DNA from: Flavivirga jejuensis
GTDB taxonomy: Bacteria; Bacteroidota; Bacteroidia; Flavobacteriales; Flavobacteriaceae
Direction: 5' to 3'
Assembly: GCF_030540765.1 (NCBI RefSeq)
Contig: NZ_JAUOEL010000003.1
Location: 645,619 to 709,618, forward strand
DNA length: 64,000 nt
Position numbers and translations under genes: made by a program. The notes under the pieces are model-generated. The model saw only the letters and a program-made list of their open reading frames with translations, ran no database searches and was not told where the DNA came from. The number at the start of each line of letters is the position of its first letter. Within the stretch, counting starts at the first letter, position 1. Of this stretch, positions 7,332 to 15,910 are shown one piece after another.

Positions 7332-8927
7332 TTACTCTCCTTCCCCTTCACTCAACTTAATAACCTCATCAATCATGATATCACGTTGATTGAAAACCTC
7401 ATCGAAAGCACCACCTCCGTAAAGTTGATCTGCTAATATTGCTTTAATATATTGTTTTACTTCGGTATGATACGCCACAAAAGTAATTTCAGAATCGATA
7501 CGTACATTTAAGTAGTCTTGAAAAGCAAACACTAATTCGTCGCCTACTTCAAACGAACTAATAAAATCTTCTCTTGATATTCCGTCGTAAAGATGTCTGT
7601 CTTTTTCTAATTCTTCAAATACAAAATACGCAATAAAACCTCTTCTTTGTAAAAAACTGAGTGTTTCATTTTGCATGCTATTGTCTATTGGCACAAATAC
7701 ATCTGGAATAATACCACCGCCTCCATACACAACTTTCCCACCTGGTGTTGTGAATTTTAATGAGTCGGCTACCTTAATTTTTTCAGGGTCTAAAAGCTCA
7801 CCGCTATTTAATCTATCAAAATACTCATCGTAATAATCTTTATTTCCATTTTTGTATGAGCGTTGAATGGAACGACCTGTTGGTGTATAATAACGAGAAA
7901 CCGTTAAACGCACTGCACTACCATCGCCTAGATCCATTTCACGCTGCACTAAACCTTTACCGTAAGAACGGCGCCCTACAATGGTGCCTTTATCATTATC
8001 TTGTAATGCCCCAGCAACAATCTCGCTTGCCGATGCAGAATTCTCGTCTATAAGTACATATACAGCTCCTTTTTCAAAATCTCCTTTGTTTGTAGCAAAG
8101 CTTTTTTCTATATTTCCGCGCTTATTTTTAGTAAATAATATGAGTTTATCATCTTCTAAAAATTCATCTGCTATTTTCTCCGATATACTCAAAATTCCAC
8201 CAGGATTATTTCGCAGATCTAATGCGATCTCGGTGGCTCCTAATTCTAAAAGTTTATCTAAACCTTTTTTAAATTCTTTATAAGTAGATTCTGCAAAACG
8301 ATTCACTTTTATATACCCCAACTTTTCAGTTAGCATATAAGCAGCATCTACACTTTTTATAGGTATATTACCTCGCTTTATTGTAAAGTTTAAAAGTTCT
8401 GGTTCGCCTTTTCTATATATTTTTAAATTGACCTTAGTATTAATAGGTCCTTTTAGCTTTTTCACCATCTCACCATCATTCAATCTATCACCAAAAAGCG
8501 TATCATTATCTGCCATAATAATCCTATCACCGCCTCTAATTCCTGCTTTATCACTTGGTCCGCCTTCAATCGGTCTAATAACCGCAATAGTATCTTTATA
8601 AGGGTAAAAACTAACACCAATGCCAACAAAATCACCTTTCATTTCTTCAGCAACCCGTTCCATAGCTTCTTTAGGAATGTATACAGAATGCGGATCTAGA
8701 TTCTCCAAAATCCCATTAACTGTAACATCTACAATACTATCGGTATTTATTTCGTCAACATAATCGTAATCAATGTAATCTATAAGTCTATTAAGCTTAT
8801 CTTTTTTACTATTTGTAGAAAATAATCTATCGGGGGAATCTCTAAAATCTAGTTTTCCACCAATAAAAATACCTGTTGCTATCGCAACACCTAAAATTAA
8901 TGGTAAATATTTTTTTTGAAACGACAT
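7332..8927 (-). CDS. S41-family C-terminal processing peptidase (CtpA/Prc type)
   Basis: A 531-residue protease with one N-terminal membrane anchor (YLPLILGVAIATGIFIGG), a PDZ domain at about 90-175 (GIGVSFYPYKDTIAVIRPIE) and the S41 domain. The catalytic serine lies in ENSASASE (residues 295-302) and the lysine is K324 in SYGKGLVQ, the Ser-Lys dyad of the family. These periplasm-facing enzymes trim protein C-termini and control envelope proteins. Its ATG overlaps the stop of the dCMP deaminase by one base (TAATG), so the two are translationally coupled. Confidence 0.93.
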   Translation of the reverse strand: MSFQKKYLPLILGVAIATGIFIGGKLDFRDSPDRLFSTNSKKDKLNRLIDYIDYDYVDEINTDSIVDVTVNGILENLDPHSVYIPKEAMERVAEEMKGDFVGIGVSFYPYKDTIAVIRPIEGGPSDKAGIRGGDRIIMADNDTLFGDRLNDGEMVKKLKGPINTKVNLKIYRKGEPELLNFTIKRGNIPIKSVDAAYMLTEKLGYIKVNRFAESTYKEFKKGLDKLLELGATEIALDLRNNPGGILSISEKIADEFLEDDKLILFTKNKRGNIEKSFATNKGDFEKGAVYVLIDENSASASEIVAGALQDNDKGTIVGRRSYGKGLVQREMDLGDGSAVRLTVSRYYTPTGRSIQRSYKNGNKDYYDEYFDRLNSGELLDPEKIKVADSLKFTTPGGKVVYGGGGIIPDVFVPIDNSMQNETLSFLQRRGFIAYFVFEELEKDRHLYDGISREDFISSFEVGDELVFAFQDYLNVRIDSEITFVAYHTEVKQYIKAILADQLYGGGAFDEVFNQRDIMIDEVIKLSEGEGE

Positions 8928-9358
8928 TATGCTTTTAAATCTTCTATTATGTTAAGGTCAATCCCTGCCTTTTCTAAGAATTTTAATCCAGAATCATCTT
9001 TATATGCTTCATGGTATACCACTCTTACAATTCCTGATTGGTGTATTAATTTACTGCATTCCTTACAAGGCGACATTGTTATGTATAATGTTGCTCCTTT
9101 GCATGATTGTGTAGATGCTGCTACTTTTAAAATAGCATTTGCTTCGGCATGTAATACATACCATTTTGTGTAGCCTTCATCATCTTCACAAAAATTCTCA
9201 AATCCAGATGGGGTTCCATTATACCCATCAGAGATTATCATTCTATCTTTTACAATAACCGCGCCAACTTGCCTGCGCTCACAATAAGATAATTTTCCCC
9301 ATTCTTTTGCTATTCTTAAATAGGCTTTATCGTACTTAAGTTGTTTATTTTCTGGCAT
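8927..9358 (-). CDS. dCMP deaminase family protein
   Basis: Zinc-dependent cytidine/deoxycytidylate deaminase. HAEANAIL supplies the first zinc ligand and catalytic Glu, and SPCKEC the two cysteine ligands. The start at 9358 (PENKQLKYDKAYLRIAKEWG follows the Met) gives 143 residues, the normal length; the frame is open upstream to 9445 but that extension has no family character. The enzyme converts dCMP to dUMP for dTTP synthesis. It is first in an operon with the downstream S41 peptidase, an arrangement common in Flavobacteria though the functions are not obviously linked. Confidence 0.92.
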   Translation of the reverse strand: MPENKQLKYDKAYLRIAKEWGKLSYCERRQVGAVIVKDRMIISDGYNGTPSGFENFCEDDEGYTKWYVLHAEANAILKVAASTQSCKGATLYITMSPCKECSKLIHQSGIVRVVYHEAYKDDSGLKFLEKAGIDLNIIEDLKA

Positions 9359-9462
9359 CAATTTATTTATAATAATGACGTCCTGCAAAACAGCAAACAG
9401 ACTTTCTGTAAACACGACTCGATAAAACCGAGAACACTTCAACAAATACCTGAATTTCCCTT

Positions 9463-9648
9463 ATGCAAAACATTATAACGAAGATACTTGGTTCGTATTT
9501 TAATTACAACGTAAGTTCGTTAAATTTTTACGAAAGTTTCTATTTAGACAAGAAAGAGGCTGGCTATAAAAATGAAATGCTGGTTGCACTTTTCGACATA
9601 GTTTGTCTTGGATTGCAATCGAGAACTAAAAACACCTTATTAACATGA
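9463..9648 (+). CDS. Doubtful small ORF, 61 aa
   Basis: An open frame divergent from the deaminase, with no recognisable motif, signal or membrane segment. The ATG is only about 100 bp from the deaminase start, in its promoter region. It may be chance coding capacity or the leftover 5' end of a lost gene. Listed for completeness only. Confidence 0.2.
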   Translation: MQNIITKILGSYFNYNVSSLNFYESFYLDKKEAGYKNEMLVALFDIVCLGLQSRTKNTLLT

Positions 9649-9709
9649 ATTCGACGTAAATTAAAAAAGGCAAATAATGTTTATATTATTAACAAACAAT
9701 GTTTTATCA

Positions 9710-9832
9710 TATCGACAGAGCGAAGCATAAGTGACGAGACATCTCATAAAGATGAGATTCCTCCTCAAAAGCTACGCTTCATACCTTCAAACAAAATATA
9801 TTTTGTTTTCGATAGCATTCGGAATGACAAAA
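9710..9832. repeat. Non-coding interspersed-repeat-like stretch
   Basis: Within a 307-bp gap, this stretch has the look of the GTCGAGCGAAG...GGAATGACA-type repeats scattered in Flavobacterial genomes. It holds two dyads: ATCTCAT-AAAG-ATGAGAT (9741-9758) and the palindrome CAAAATATATTTTG (9792-9805). No ORF or promoter is evident. Copy number elsewhere cannot be judged from this window. Confidence 0.4.
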
Positions 9833-9909
9833 TTACATTATTTATACACGCAAATTACTTATTATCAATAATTAACATGTCGAACTGACGTTATTAAATA
9901 TTAAAGAAT

Positions 9910-9947
9910 AACCCCTTTTATTTAATTTCCAGTAAGATTGAGGGGTT
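9910..9947. terminator. Possible terminator for the HupE-like gene
   Basis: AACCCCT (9910-9916) and AGGGGTT (9941-9947) form a 7-bp stem with a long 24-base loop directly after the stop at 9956. There is no strong T-run on the minus strand, so termination efficiency is doubtful. Confidence 0.35.
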
Positions 9948-9955
9948 CTTTTCAA

Positions 9956-10546
9956 CTAAGACAAGAAATCGCTATTTAATATCATTGGAATAACTAAGCC
10001 AACAACTATGGCAGACACTACCATAATCCAATCACGTTTAGAAAATCTAAAAATAGTCTGTACTATGTAGCCTAAAAACAATACTAAAAATACAATAATA
10101 ATTTGTGCAAGTTCTATTCCTAAAGCAAACTCCAATAACAAGATTAACTTGCTATCTGAATCTCCTAATAACATTTTAAATTCGCGCGCAAAACCTAAAC
10201 CATGTATTAGTCCAAAAAACAAGGTTGACAAAAACAATACGCCTACTTTTTCTTTTTGCGCTCCTTTGCCAGATGTAAAGACATTAAAAAACGCTACAAT
10301 TAAAATAGTAATAGGAATTAAAAATTCTACAATTTGCGCATTTATACGAACCACACTATAGGCAGCTAAAACGAGCGATAACGTGTGCCCCAAAGTAAAC
10401 ATAGAAACCAATAACAATATTCGTTTCCAATCTTTAAACATATACGGAACGGTTAAAACAATAAGAAACAAAACATGGTCGTATGCATTAATATCTAATA
10501 CATGATTGATACCATATTCTACATTAAACCAAAAATTTCCAAGCAT
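9956..10546 (-). CDS. HupE/UreJ-like membrane protein
   Basis: A 196-residue protein with about six membrane helices and the HupE/UreJ pattern: a histidine-rich N-terminus (INHVLDINAYDHVLFLIVL) and a second site, GLIHGLGFA, around residue 118. The family is linked to nickel or cobalt uptake for hydrogenase and urease. In Flavobacteria it usually occurs without those enzymes, and none is seen in this window. The transported metal is therefore an open question. The gene stands alone between the repeat-like gap and a divergent lipoprotein gene. Confidence 0.83.
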   Translation of the reverse strand: MLGNFWFNVEYGINHVLDINAYDHVLFLIVLTVPYMFKDWKRILLLVSMFTLGHTLSLVLAAYSVVRINAQIVEFLIPITILIVAFFNVFTSGKGAQKEKVGVLFLSTLFFGLIHGLGFAREFKMLLGDSDSKLILLLEFALGIELAQIIIVFLVLFLGYIVQTIFRFSKRDWIMVVSAIVVGLVIPMILNSDFLS

Positions 10547-10660
10547 AATAATATAAGATTAGGGGATTGCCCAAATATACAATTAATTAAATTCTTTTAA
10601 ATAATATTGTATTTTAAAAGTTAGATATTGATTTCTAATTATTAAACAGAAGATAAACTA

Positions 10661-10668
10661 TATCTTTG
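10661..10668 (+). promoter_or_regulatory. Promoter -7 box TATCTTTG
   Basis: Exact match to the Bacteroidota -7 consensus TAnnTTTG, 25 bases upstream of the lipoprotein ATG at 10694. No good TTTG -33 element is seen at the expected distance. Confidence 0.5.
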
Positions 10669-10693
10669 TATAGCACTTTTTAAATGAATTTCA

Positions 10694-11212
10694 ATGCACA
10701 TTAAAACTTTAAGTATTTTAAGCCTATTAGTCATATTTTTTTCTTGTAAAAAGATTGGCGAAAGTAATACAGGAGATGAAGCCCAAGATAATCAGGACAA
10801 AGAAATAACAGAAAAGGACATTTCTAAAATTGATTACATCGAGTTTGCCTTAGATTTAAAAACAGAAGATGTTATAAAAGATTGGCAAGAATATGAGCAA
10901 TTACAAGAAGTTGTAACAAATATTAAAAAAGGTGATTTAAGTTTTTTTTATGATAATAGTCTAACAATTAATACGCTGTTAAAAGATTTAAAAAAAACTA
11001 TTCCTATAGAAATAAATGCACCTTCCATTTTTGCTAGAATTACAGCATTAGAAACTAACCTTTATAAATTGGAGAGTTTGTCAAATTTATCTACCACAAG
11101 CAAAAAAGAACTTATTGCTACTATTAAAGGCTTTTTGGTTGCTTTTTCTAGTTTAAATTTACAAATAAATAAAAAAATAGAGTACGATACTCGAAAAATT
11201 GAAAAGCCATAA
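10694..11212 (+). CDS. Putative lipoprotein, 172 aa
   Basis: The N-terminus is a lipoprotein signal (LSILSLLVIFFSC) with the lipidated cysteine at about residue 18, followed by an acidic, serine/asparagine-rich linker and a mainly helical domain. No known domain is recognised. It is likely anchored in the outer or inner membrane facing the periplasm. It is preceded by a good -7 box and followed by a bidirectional terminator shared with the convergent gene, so it is probably a single-gene transcript. Confidence 0.75.
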   Translation: MHIKTLSILSLLVIFFSCKKIGESNTGDEAQDNQDKEITEKDISKIDYIEFALDLKTEDVIKDWQEYEQLQEVVTNIKKGDLSFFYDNSLTINTLLKDLKKTIPIEINAPSIFARITALETNLYKLESLSNLSTTSKKELIATIKGFLVAFSSLNLQINKKIEYDTRKIEKP

Positions 11213-11237
11213 ACGGTATATTATAGGCAAAAAAAGA

Positions 11238-11260
11238 GGTTAGTACATTTAGTACTAACC
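11238..11260. terminator. Bidirectional terminator
   Basis: Perfect 9-bp stem GGTTAGTAC/GTACTAACC with loop ATTTA, with an A-rich stretch before and CTTTCTTT after it. It lies between the convergent lipoprotein gene and the gene ending at 11286. Confidence 0.75.
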
Positions 11261-11285
11261 CTTTCTTTATCAACACTTTTATTTA

Positions 11286-11999
11286 TTACTTTTTTGCTTG
11301 TGCAGCTTGTGCCTGCATCACCTGTTTTTGTCTTAATAATTCATTTTTTGTTATTTGAACTAAATTAAAACCAGGCGCCATTTTTAAAGTTTCGTCTAAA
11401 ACATCGACAGCCGCATCAATATTCGTTTTTGTGTCTTTATTATAAATAACTAGCGCATTTATATACATAAATGCAGCCTTTAAAGATACTTCATAAGGTG
11501 TTTGTGTTTCGTAAAAAGCTTTCTTCATATCATCTTTCGAATTTGCTAACCCGTATGTAATATGCTTTTCTGCTTCTGCTAGTTTTTGAGTTTGCAAATT
11601 AAGTTCTGCTAATTCGTAAGCAACTAAAGCATTCGGATTTCTTGCAAACATTTCTTCAAAAAACCCTATGGCTAATTTTGGTTGTTTAACAGATTTTAAA
11701 GACAATGCTTTTACTTCTACTGCAATATCAGAATCTGCAGTGCTTTTCTCTATTCCAATAGTATTAAGCGCCTGCATATACTTCCCTTCACTCATATATA
11801 AATAAGCTAAAGTATCTTTTCTTGCTTGGGATGGTGATAATAAATTTAGATGTGTCATCCCATTTATAATACCTTGCACATCCCCTTGAGTTTTCATTTG
11901 TTTATAATAAGCTTCATAATGTTTTATTAATTCTGAGTTACTTTGAGCATTTAACATAAAGCTACTCACTAATAAAATCAATCCAAATAATCTTTTCAT
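11286..11999 (-). CDS. Secreted TPR-like repeat protein
   Basis: 237 residues with a signal peptide (KRLFGLILLVSSFMLNAQ). The mature part is made of helical hairpins typical of tetratricopeptide repeats (AVEVKALSLKSVKQPKLAIG, LAEAEKHITYGLANSKDDM), ending in an Ala/Gln/Lys-rich tail. It is probably a periplasmic scaffold or adaptor. No enzymatic motif. It stands alone, convergent with the lipoprotein gene through a shared terminator and divergent from the CBS-domain gene, so partners cannot be deduced. Confidence 0.8.
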   Translation of the reverse strand: MKRLFGLILLVSSFMLNAQSNSELIKHYEAYYKQMKTQGDVQGIINGMTHLNLLSPSQARKDTLAYLYMSEGKYMQALNTIGIEKSTADSDIAVEVKALSLKSVKQPKLAIGFFEEMFARNPNALVAYELAELNLQTQKLAEAEKHITYGLANSKDDMKKAFYETQTPYEVSLKAAFMYINALVIYNKDTKTNIDAAVDVLDETLKMAPGFNLVQITKNELLRQKQVMQAQAAQAKK

Positions 12000-12218
12000 T
12001 CCTCTTATATTTATTTTAATGTGTTAAAACTATAAAAAAATAGCATTTAAACTCTTAAAAGAATGCTAATTATTTCTGCTTAAGTTAACAGGTAGTCTTT
12101 TTTCATAAAATTATAGCATTATACATCGTTATTATTCAAATATTCAACTATGAATAAATACATTTTTATGAAAATTTAAAAAAAATGACTATATTTAAGA
12201 TTACTAAACTTTATAGTT

Positions 12219-12689
12219 ATGGGAATAAAAAGCTTTCTAGGTTCACGAAAAAAAACACAAAAAGACACACCTAACATCCCCATTAAGGTTAGTGATTATA
12301 TGACTCGAAATTTAATTACATTTAAATCTGATCAACGTATTGAACAAGTAATTGATGCTATAATAAAAAATCGTATTTCTGGAGCTCCCGTAATAAATGA
12401 TAAAAATGAATTAATAGGTGTTATATCTGAAGGCGATTGTATTAAACAAATAAGTGAAAGCAGATATTATAATATGCCAATGGATAACGACACTGTTGAA
12501 AAGCACATGGTTAAAGATGTTGAAACCATAGATGGTAATATGAATATTTTTGACGCTGCCAATAAGTTTCTAGCATCTAAACGAAGACGTTTTCCTATTA
12601 TTGAGAATGGTAAACTAGTAGGTCAGATAAGTCAAAAAGATATTCTTAAGGCAGCATTAGCTCTAAAAGGACAAAACTGGAAACAGTAA
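12219..12689 (+). CDS. CBS-domain protein
   Basis: 156 residues carrying a pair of CBS motifs (about 22-80 and 90-148), each with the hydrophobic-GxxISxxD/GQISQKD endings (LIGVISEGD and LVGQISQKDIL). CBS pairs bind adenine nucleotides and act as energy or ligand sensors. The short basic N-terminus (SFLGSRKKTQKDT) has no further domain. Its stop is directly adjacent to the stop of the convergent GIDE-like gene (12689/12690), leaving no room for a terminator, so the two transcripts must overlap. Confidence 0.9.
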   Translation: MGIKSFLGSRKKTQKDTPNIPIKVSDYMTRNLITFKSDQRIEQVIDAIIKNRISGAPVINDKNELIGVISEGDCIKQISESRYYNMPMDNDTVEKHMVKDVETIDGNMNIFDAANKFLASKRRRFPIIENGKLVGQISQKDILKAALALKGQNWKQ

Positions 12690-13433
12690 TCAACGTCTTC
12701 TTTCAACTAGTTTTATCGCTTTAGGATGATCTGTAATAATTATTTTTTGATTTATGCTACTTTCTAATGCAGCAATTTTAGAGTAATTATGTCCATTTAT
12801 AGGTGTTTCTAATGTTTTCCATTTTGCAATACCTCCAACTGTTATTGTTTCACCTATCTCTATAATTCTTTCTGTATACTTTAAGGTTTTATTAAACCCT
12901 AACCAGTTTTCACTTTCAACTCCAAATGATTCTAATACCTTTTGAAACTCTGGAGTTGGATCGTTAAATGTACCAGAAGAAACCCGTTTATCTTCAACCA
13001 TAAAACTATAATAATTATTTGTTTCCCGAGAAGGTTTAACCATAACCAATTCACCTTCTTTCTCAAGAAAAAAATCTTGAATATCTTCCTTTAAAACTAA
13101 GCTATCCCACCGAGAACTCTTCCCCGATGAAACTTTTTGTTTTATTTCAAAAATATAAGCAACACATTTTCGTTTGCTAAGCGGTGCAACAAACGGTTCT
13201 TGCACTTGTAATACTTTCCCCGACACTTTAGTGAGTTCGTTTGTTCTAAATTGGGTAATTCGTCTTGCCTTAAATTTAGATAGCTTTCTTAAAATAGTAT
13301 ATTTTTTACCGAAATAAATCGCTGAAAAAATAATGCCACCTATTATACAAAACATTAAAACAGGGATAATAAATTTAAAACTCTCAGTCATTGAAACTAT
13401 TTTATTATTAAATACTTGAATATCTATTCTCAT
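12690..13433 (-). CDS. GIDE-like membrane-anchored protein
   Basis: 247 residues with one N-terminal membrane helix (FIIPVLMFCIIGGIIFSAIYFG, residues about 20-41) and a cytoplasmic or periplasmic domain resembling GIDE, the domain that accompanies RING in eukaryotic MULAN/MAPL E3 ligases. The supporting pattern is KVSGKVLQVQEPFVAPLSKR with KCVAYIFEIKQ, then a WDS...FFLEKEG...VKPS block, then YTERIIEIGETITVGG. No RING cysteines are present. Bacterial GIDE proteins have no established function. Confidence in the family is moderate. Confidence 0.65.
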   Translation of the reverse strand: MRIDIQVFNNKIVSMTESFKFIIPVLMFCIIGGIIFSAIYFGKKYTILRKLSKFKARRITQFRTNELTKVSGKVLQVQEPFVAPLSKRKCVAYIFEIKQKVSSGKSSRWDSLVLKEDIQDFFLEKEGELVMVKPSRETNNYYSFMVEDKRVSSGTFNDPTPEFQKVLESFGVESENWLGFNKTLKYTERIIEIGETITVGGIAKWKTLETPINGHNYSKIAALESSINQKIIITDHPKAIKLVERRR

Positions 13434-13668
13434 TAATATGCTACGAAACTAATATCTTATATCAATTATTATTTAAAATGAGCTATAAATAATTTGAATT
13501 ATATTTTGTTCAGATAAGATAGTAAATTCAATCATAGATTTAGTTATCGTTTTATTTTATATTGTAACATGAGCGAAATAGAAATCGAAGATTCATGAAC
13601 TCCTATTTCTAAAATAAGAGCTAGTGAACTAAACAAATTATATGGATTTTTTTGAGTTTTAATTGGTG

Positions 13669-14016
13669 TTATTCTCGTTTTACCAATGCATAATAATCTC
13701 CCTCCAAAGGTAAGTATCCTTGATCGTACACAAAATAATAGACAGTCCCAGCTTTGGTAGTGTAAATACTTGTAAAATAATTGAAATCGAAACCCGCTTC
13801 TATTAGCTTAGCGCGGGATGTTTTTGTTTTTTGGTTTGGATTGAGCGCCTCTAATATTCTATAATTTTTGCGCAACCTGTTATTGGTATTACGTATTAAA
13901 TTTTTACTGTCTTTATTTACTTTATTATTATAAGCATTTCGGCAACCATCGCTACAGAATTTTTTATCTATTCTACCAACGATATTATCACCACATTCTA
14001 AACATTGTTTTTGCAT
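13669..14016 (-). CDS. Small zinc-ribbon protein, 115 aa
   Basis: The first 26 residues contain two CxxC-type pairs (CLECGDN and KKFCSDGCRNAY), which should bind one zinc, as in the DUF2116-type zinc ribbon. The rest is charged and contains NYRILEALNPNQ and a C-terminal beta-rich part ending in YALVKRE. The protein is cytoplasmic. It is recognisable as a conserved Flavobacterial hypothetical, but its function is not known. It follows the GNAT gene with a two-base gap, so both form one operon. Confidence 0.72.
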   Translation of the reverse strand: MQKQCLECGDNIVGRIDKKFCSDGCRNAYNNKVNKDSKNLIRNTNNRLRKNYRILEALNPNQKTKTSRAKLIEAGFDFNYFTSIYTTKAGTVYYFVYDQGYLPLEGDYYALVKRE

Positions 14017-14018
14017 AA

Positions 14019-14549
14019 TTATTTATTTTCAATTTTATACCAACGCAATTCCAGGTTCTCTTTTTCATAAATAAAATCTTCTTGATAATGTAATCCCACT
14101 TTTAGCAGGATGTTATGTGATGCTTGGTTTTCTTTCTCTGTAATGCCATATACCGTTTTTAGTTTCATTGAATTAAAAGCATAATTTAAAGCAGCAAAGC
14201 TAGACTCTGTAGCATATCCTTTCCCCCAATACCTTGGAATGAGTCTGTAGCCAATATCTATAAAATTAGAATAGCCATTCATGGTATCTTCTGTATTGAG
14301 TTTTAATCCAGACCAGCCTATAAAATCGCCAGAAGATTTTTCAATGGCTGCCCATCGACCAATATTATGTTGATTGTATTGGCTTATAACACTTTCTATA
14401 ATTTTTTGCGATTCTTCTTTAATTTTTACTGGTTTATTACCTAAATACCTATGTACTTCTGGATCTGAATCTAACTCGAACATCCCGTCTAAATCCGACA
14501 TTCGTAATTCTCTTAAAATTAATCGTTCTGTTTCTATACTAAATTGCAT
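14019..14549 (-). CDS. GNAT acetyltransferase (RimJ/RimL type)
   Basis: 176 residues of normal length for the RimJ/RimL-like group. It opens with ETERLILRELRMSDLDGMFE, the usual start of that group, and carries the acetyl-CoA loop YWGKGYATES plus ENQASHNILLKVGL near the end. It transfers an acetyl group from acetyl-CoA to an amine; protein N-termini or a small molecule are both possible. It is the first gene of an operon with the zinc-ribbon protein. Confidence 0.88.
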   Translation of the reverse strand: MQFSIETERLILRELRMSDLDGMFELDSDPEVHRYLGNKPVKIKEESQKIIESVISQYNQHNIGRWAAIEKSSGDFIGWSGLKLNTEDTMNGYSNFIDIGYRLIPRYWGKGYATESSFAALNYAFNSMKLKTVYGITEKENQASHNILLKVGLHYQEDFIYEKENLELRWYKIENK

Positions 14550-14599
14550 TGTGAATTATTTTTAACTGTTCATCAGACGATAATAACACTTGTCTAAAT

Positions 14600-14716
14600 A
14601 TGATAATAGTTAATCTAGATGATCCAGAAAACATTAAACGAGCGGTAGACTGTGGATTAAGTCCAACCGAACCATTAGGAATAATTTGGGTTTCTAGCAA
14701 TTATTTAAAATATTAG
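14600..14716 (+). CDS. Small ORF, 38 aa, possibly a gene fragment
   Basis: The ATG frame encodes a 38-residue peptide beginning IIVNLDDPENIKRAVDCG and ending SSNYLKY. The residue composition looks protein-like rather than random, but there is no good ribosome site and it lies only 50 bases upstream of a divergent gene. It could be a micro-protein or the end of a lost gene. Confidence 0.3.
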   Translation: MIIVNLDDPENIKRAVDCGLSPTEPLGIIWVSSNYLKY

Positions 14717-14925
14717 TTTTTTAATTGAATATAAATTTAGTAATTAATTATTTCCCTTATTCAATTTTTTTGAAAAACGATTTACATAAATTTATATTTA
14801 AGGCAAGTCAAGCATGCTTAAATTATCAGAGTTAATATAGTCTAGAATTATAAAAGTTACGTAACAATAAAAAGAAAACAATACAATTTCAACGAATGAA
14901 ACAAATTGGAGTATTCATTATAAAT

Positions 14926-15069
14926 TTACTGGAATAAATAAAGACAAAACACGTAAATCCAATAAAAAATCCCAATTATAAAAACCAAGGCTGCTCCCGT
15001 GGTAAATATTTCTACATATTTATTTTTATAATCACTGGGGTTATTGCCTTTTTCTTTAAAAAATTTCAT
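14926..15069 (-). CDS. Micro membrane protein, copy 1 (47 aa)
   Basis: Starting at the Met at 15069 the product is 47 residues: a charged start (KFFKEKGNNPSDYKNKYVE) and one membrane helix (GAALVFIIGIFYWIYVFCLY). The frame is open to 15222 but only this part is shared with the second copy at 15514-15654, and that shared block sets the likely start. The two are paralogues about 585 bp apart in the same orientation, each followed upstream by a similar stretch near TTCGCTTAAATTAA. Function unknown. Confidence 0.6.
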   Translation of the reverse strand: MKFFKEKGNNPSDYKNKYVEIFTTGAALVFIIGIFYWIYVFCLYLFQ

Positions 15070-15513
15070 TTGATTGGTATAGTTAGTTGGTTCGCTTAAA
15101 TTAAAGAAAAGCATCCATTGTCGCAAAATGAGTCGACAACAGTAAGATTTATCTGATAAAATACTTATATGCCTTATCTTTTTTAAGGTTAAGTCCAATC
15201 GTACAAAAAGTATTTTACGCATAATTCGTGTAATATCACGAGAACCTTACACGTGTGTGTTTTCATCTTTTAGGAATACGTACCGTTCATTTAAGTTACC
15301 CTCAAATAAAGGGTATTAAACCTAGATGATTCCGTTAAATACTGAAACAAGTACAGCACAGGAAACAAGAGTAGCCTACCACAACAAAGGCGTGGTTCAA
15401 CTTACAATTTAAATACTCCTACAGACTTCTCTAAATTGGGTTTTCCTGACACACAATAACGTGGATTAATAAATTGAAAATAAAGAATTTGGAGTATTTC
15501 AATATAAAATTCA

Positions 15514-15654
15514 CTAAAACAGATGTAGACAAAACATACAAACCCAATAAAAAATTCCAACTATAAAAACCAAGGATACCCCCATGGTAAATGTTTCTAC
15601 ATATCTATTCTTATAACTATTGTGCTTAGTGTATTCTTTTTTTAAAAAACTCAT
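15514..15654 (-). CDS. Micro membrane protein, copy 2 (46 aa)
   Basis: A 46-residue frame clearly homologous to the product at 14926-15069: SYKNRYVETFTMGVSLVFIV and GIFYWVCMFCLHLF align over the whole length, with mostly conservative changes. Both copies keep an intact frame, a charged N-terminus and a single membrane segment, so both are probably expressed. The duplication includes some 50 bp upstream of each start (TTCGCTTAAATTAA and AAAATNAGTCGA blocks). It suits a small regulatory membrane peptide, but that is a guess. Confidence 0.6.
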   Translation of the reverse strand: MSFLKKEYTKHNSYKNRYVETFTMGVSLVFIVGIFYWVCMFCLHLF

Positions 15655-15910
15655 TTGGTAATATATTCTTGGTTAGTTCGCTTAAATTAATAAAAAACGT
15701 CCACTACCACAAAATCAGTCGATTATGGTACGATATCTATGATGAAAGGACACCTGTTTACGAATTATATGATTACAAACGACTACAAACACTTACAAAC
15801 GTGTTTAAATATTTATTAACCGAATAAAATTTGAATACCGTTTCATATTTGCAGTGTTGAATCGATACAGGTTCAATAGTATTAACTGTTTAACAATAAA
15901 ATTTAAAATT

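Noticed and set aside
10149..10361. Plus-strand frame opposite the HupE-like gene
   Set aside because: Shadow of the membrane protein on the other strand; no start signals.
13570..13650. SEIEIEDS followed in another frame by TPISKIRASELNKLYGFF
   Set aside because: It could be a gene start with a frameshift, but it is too short and no family is recognised.
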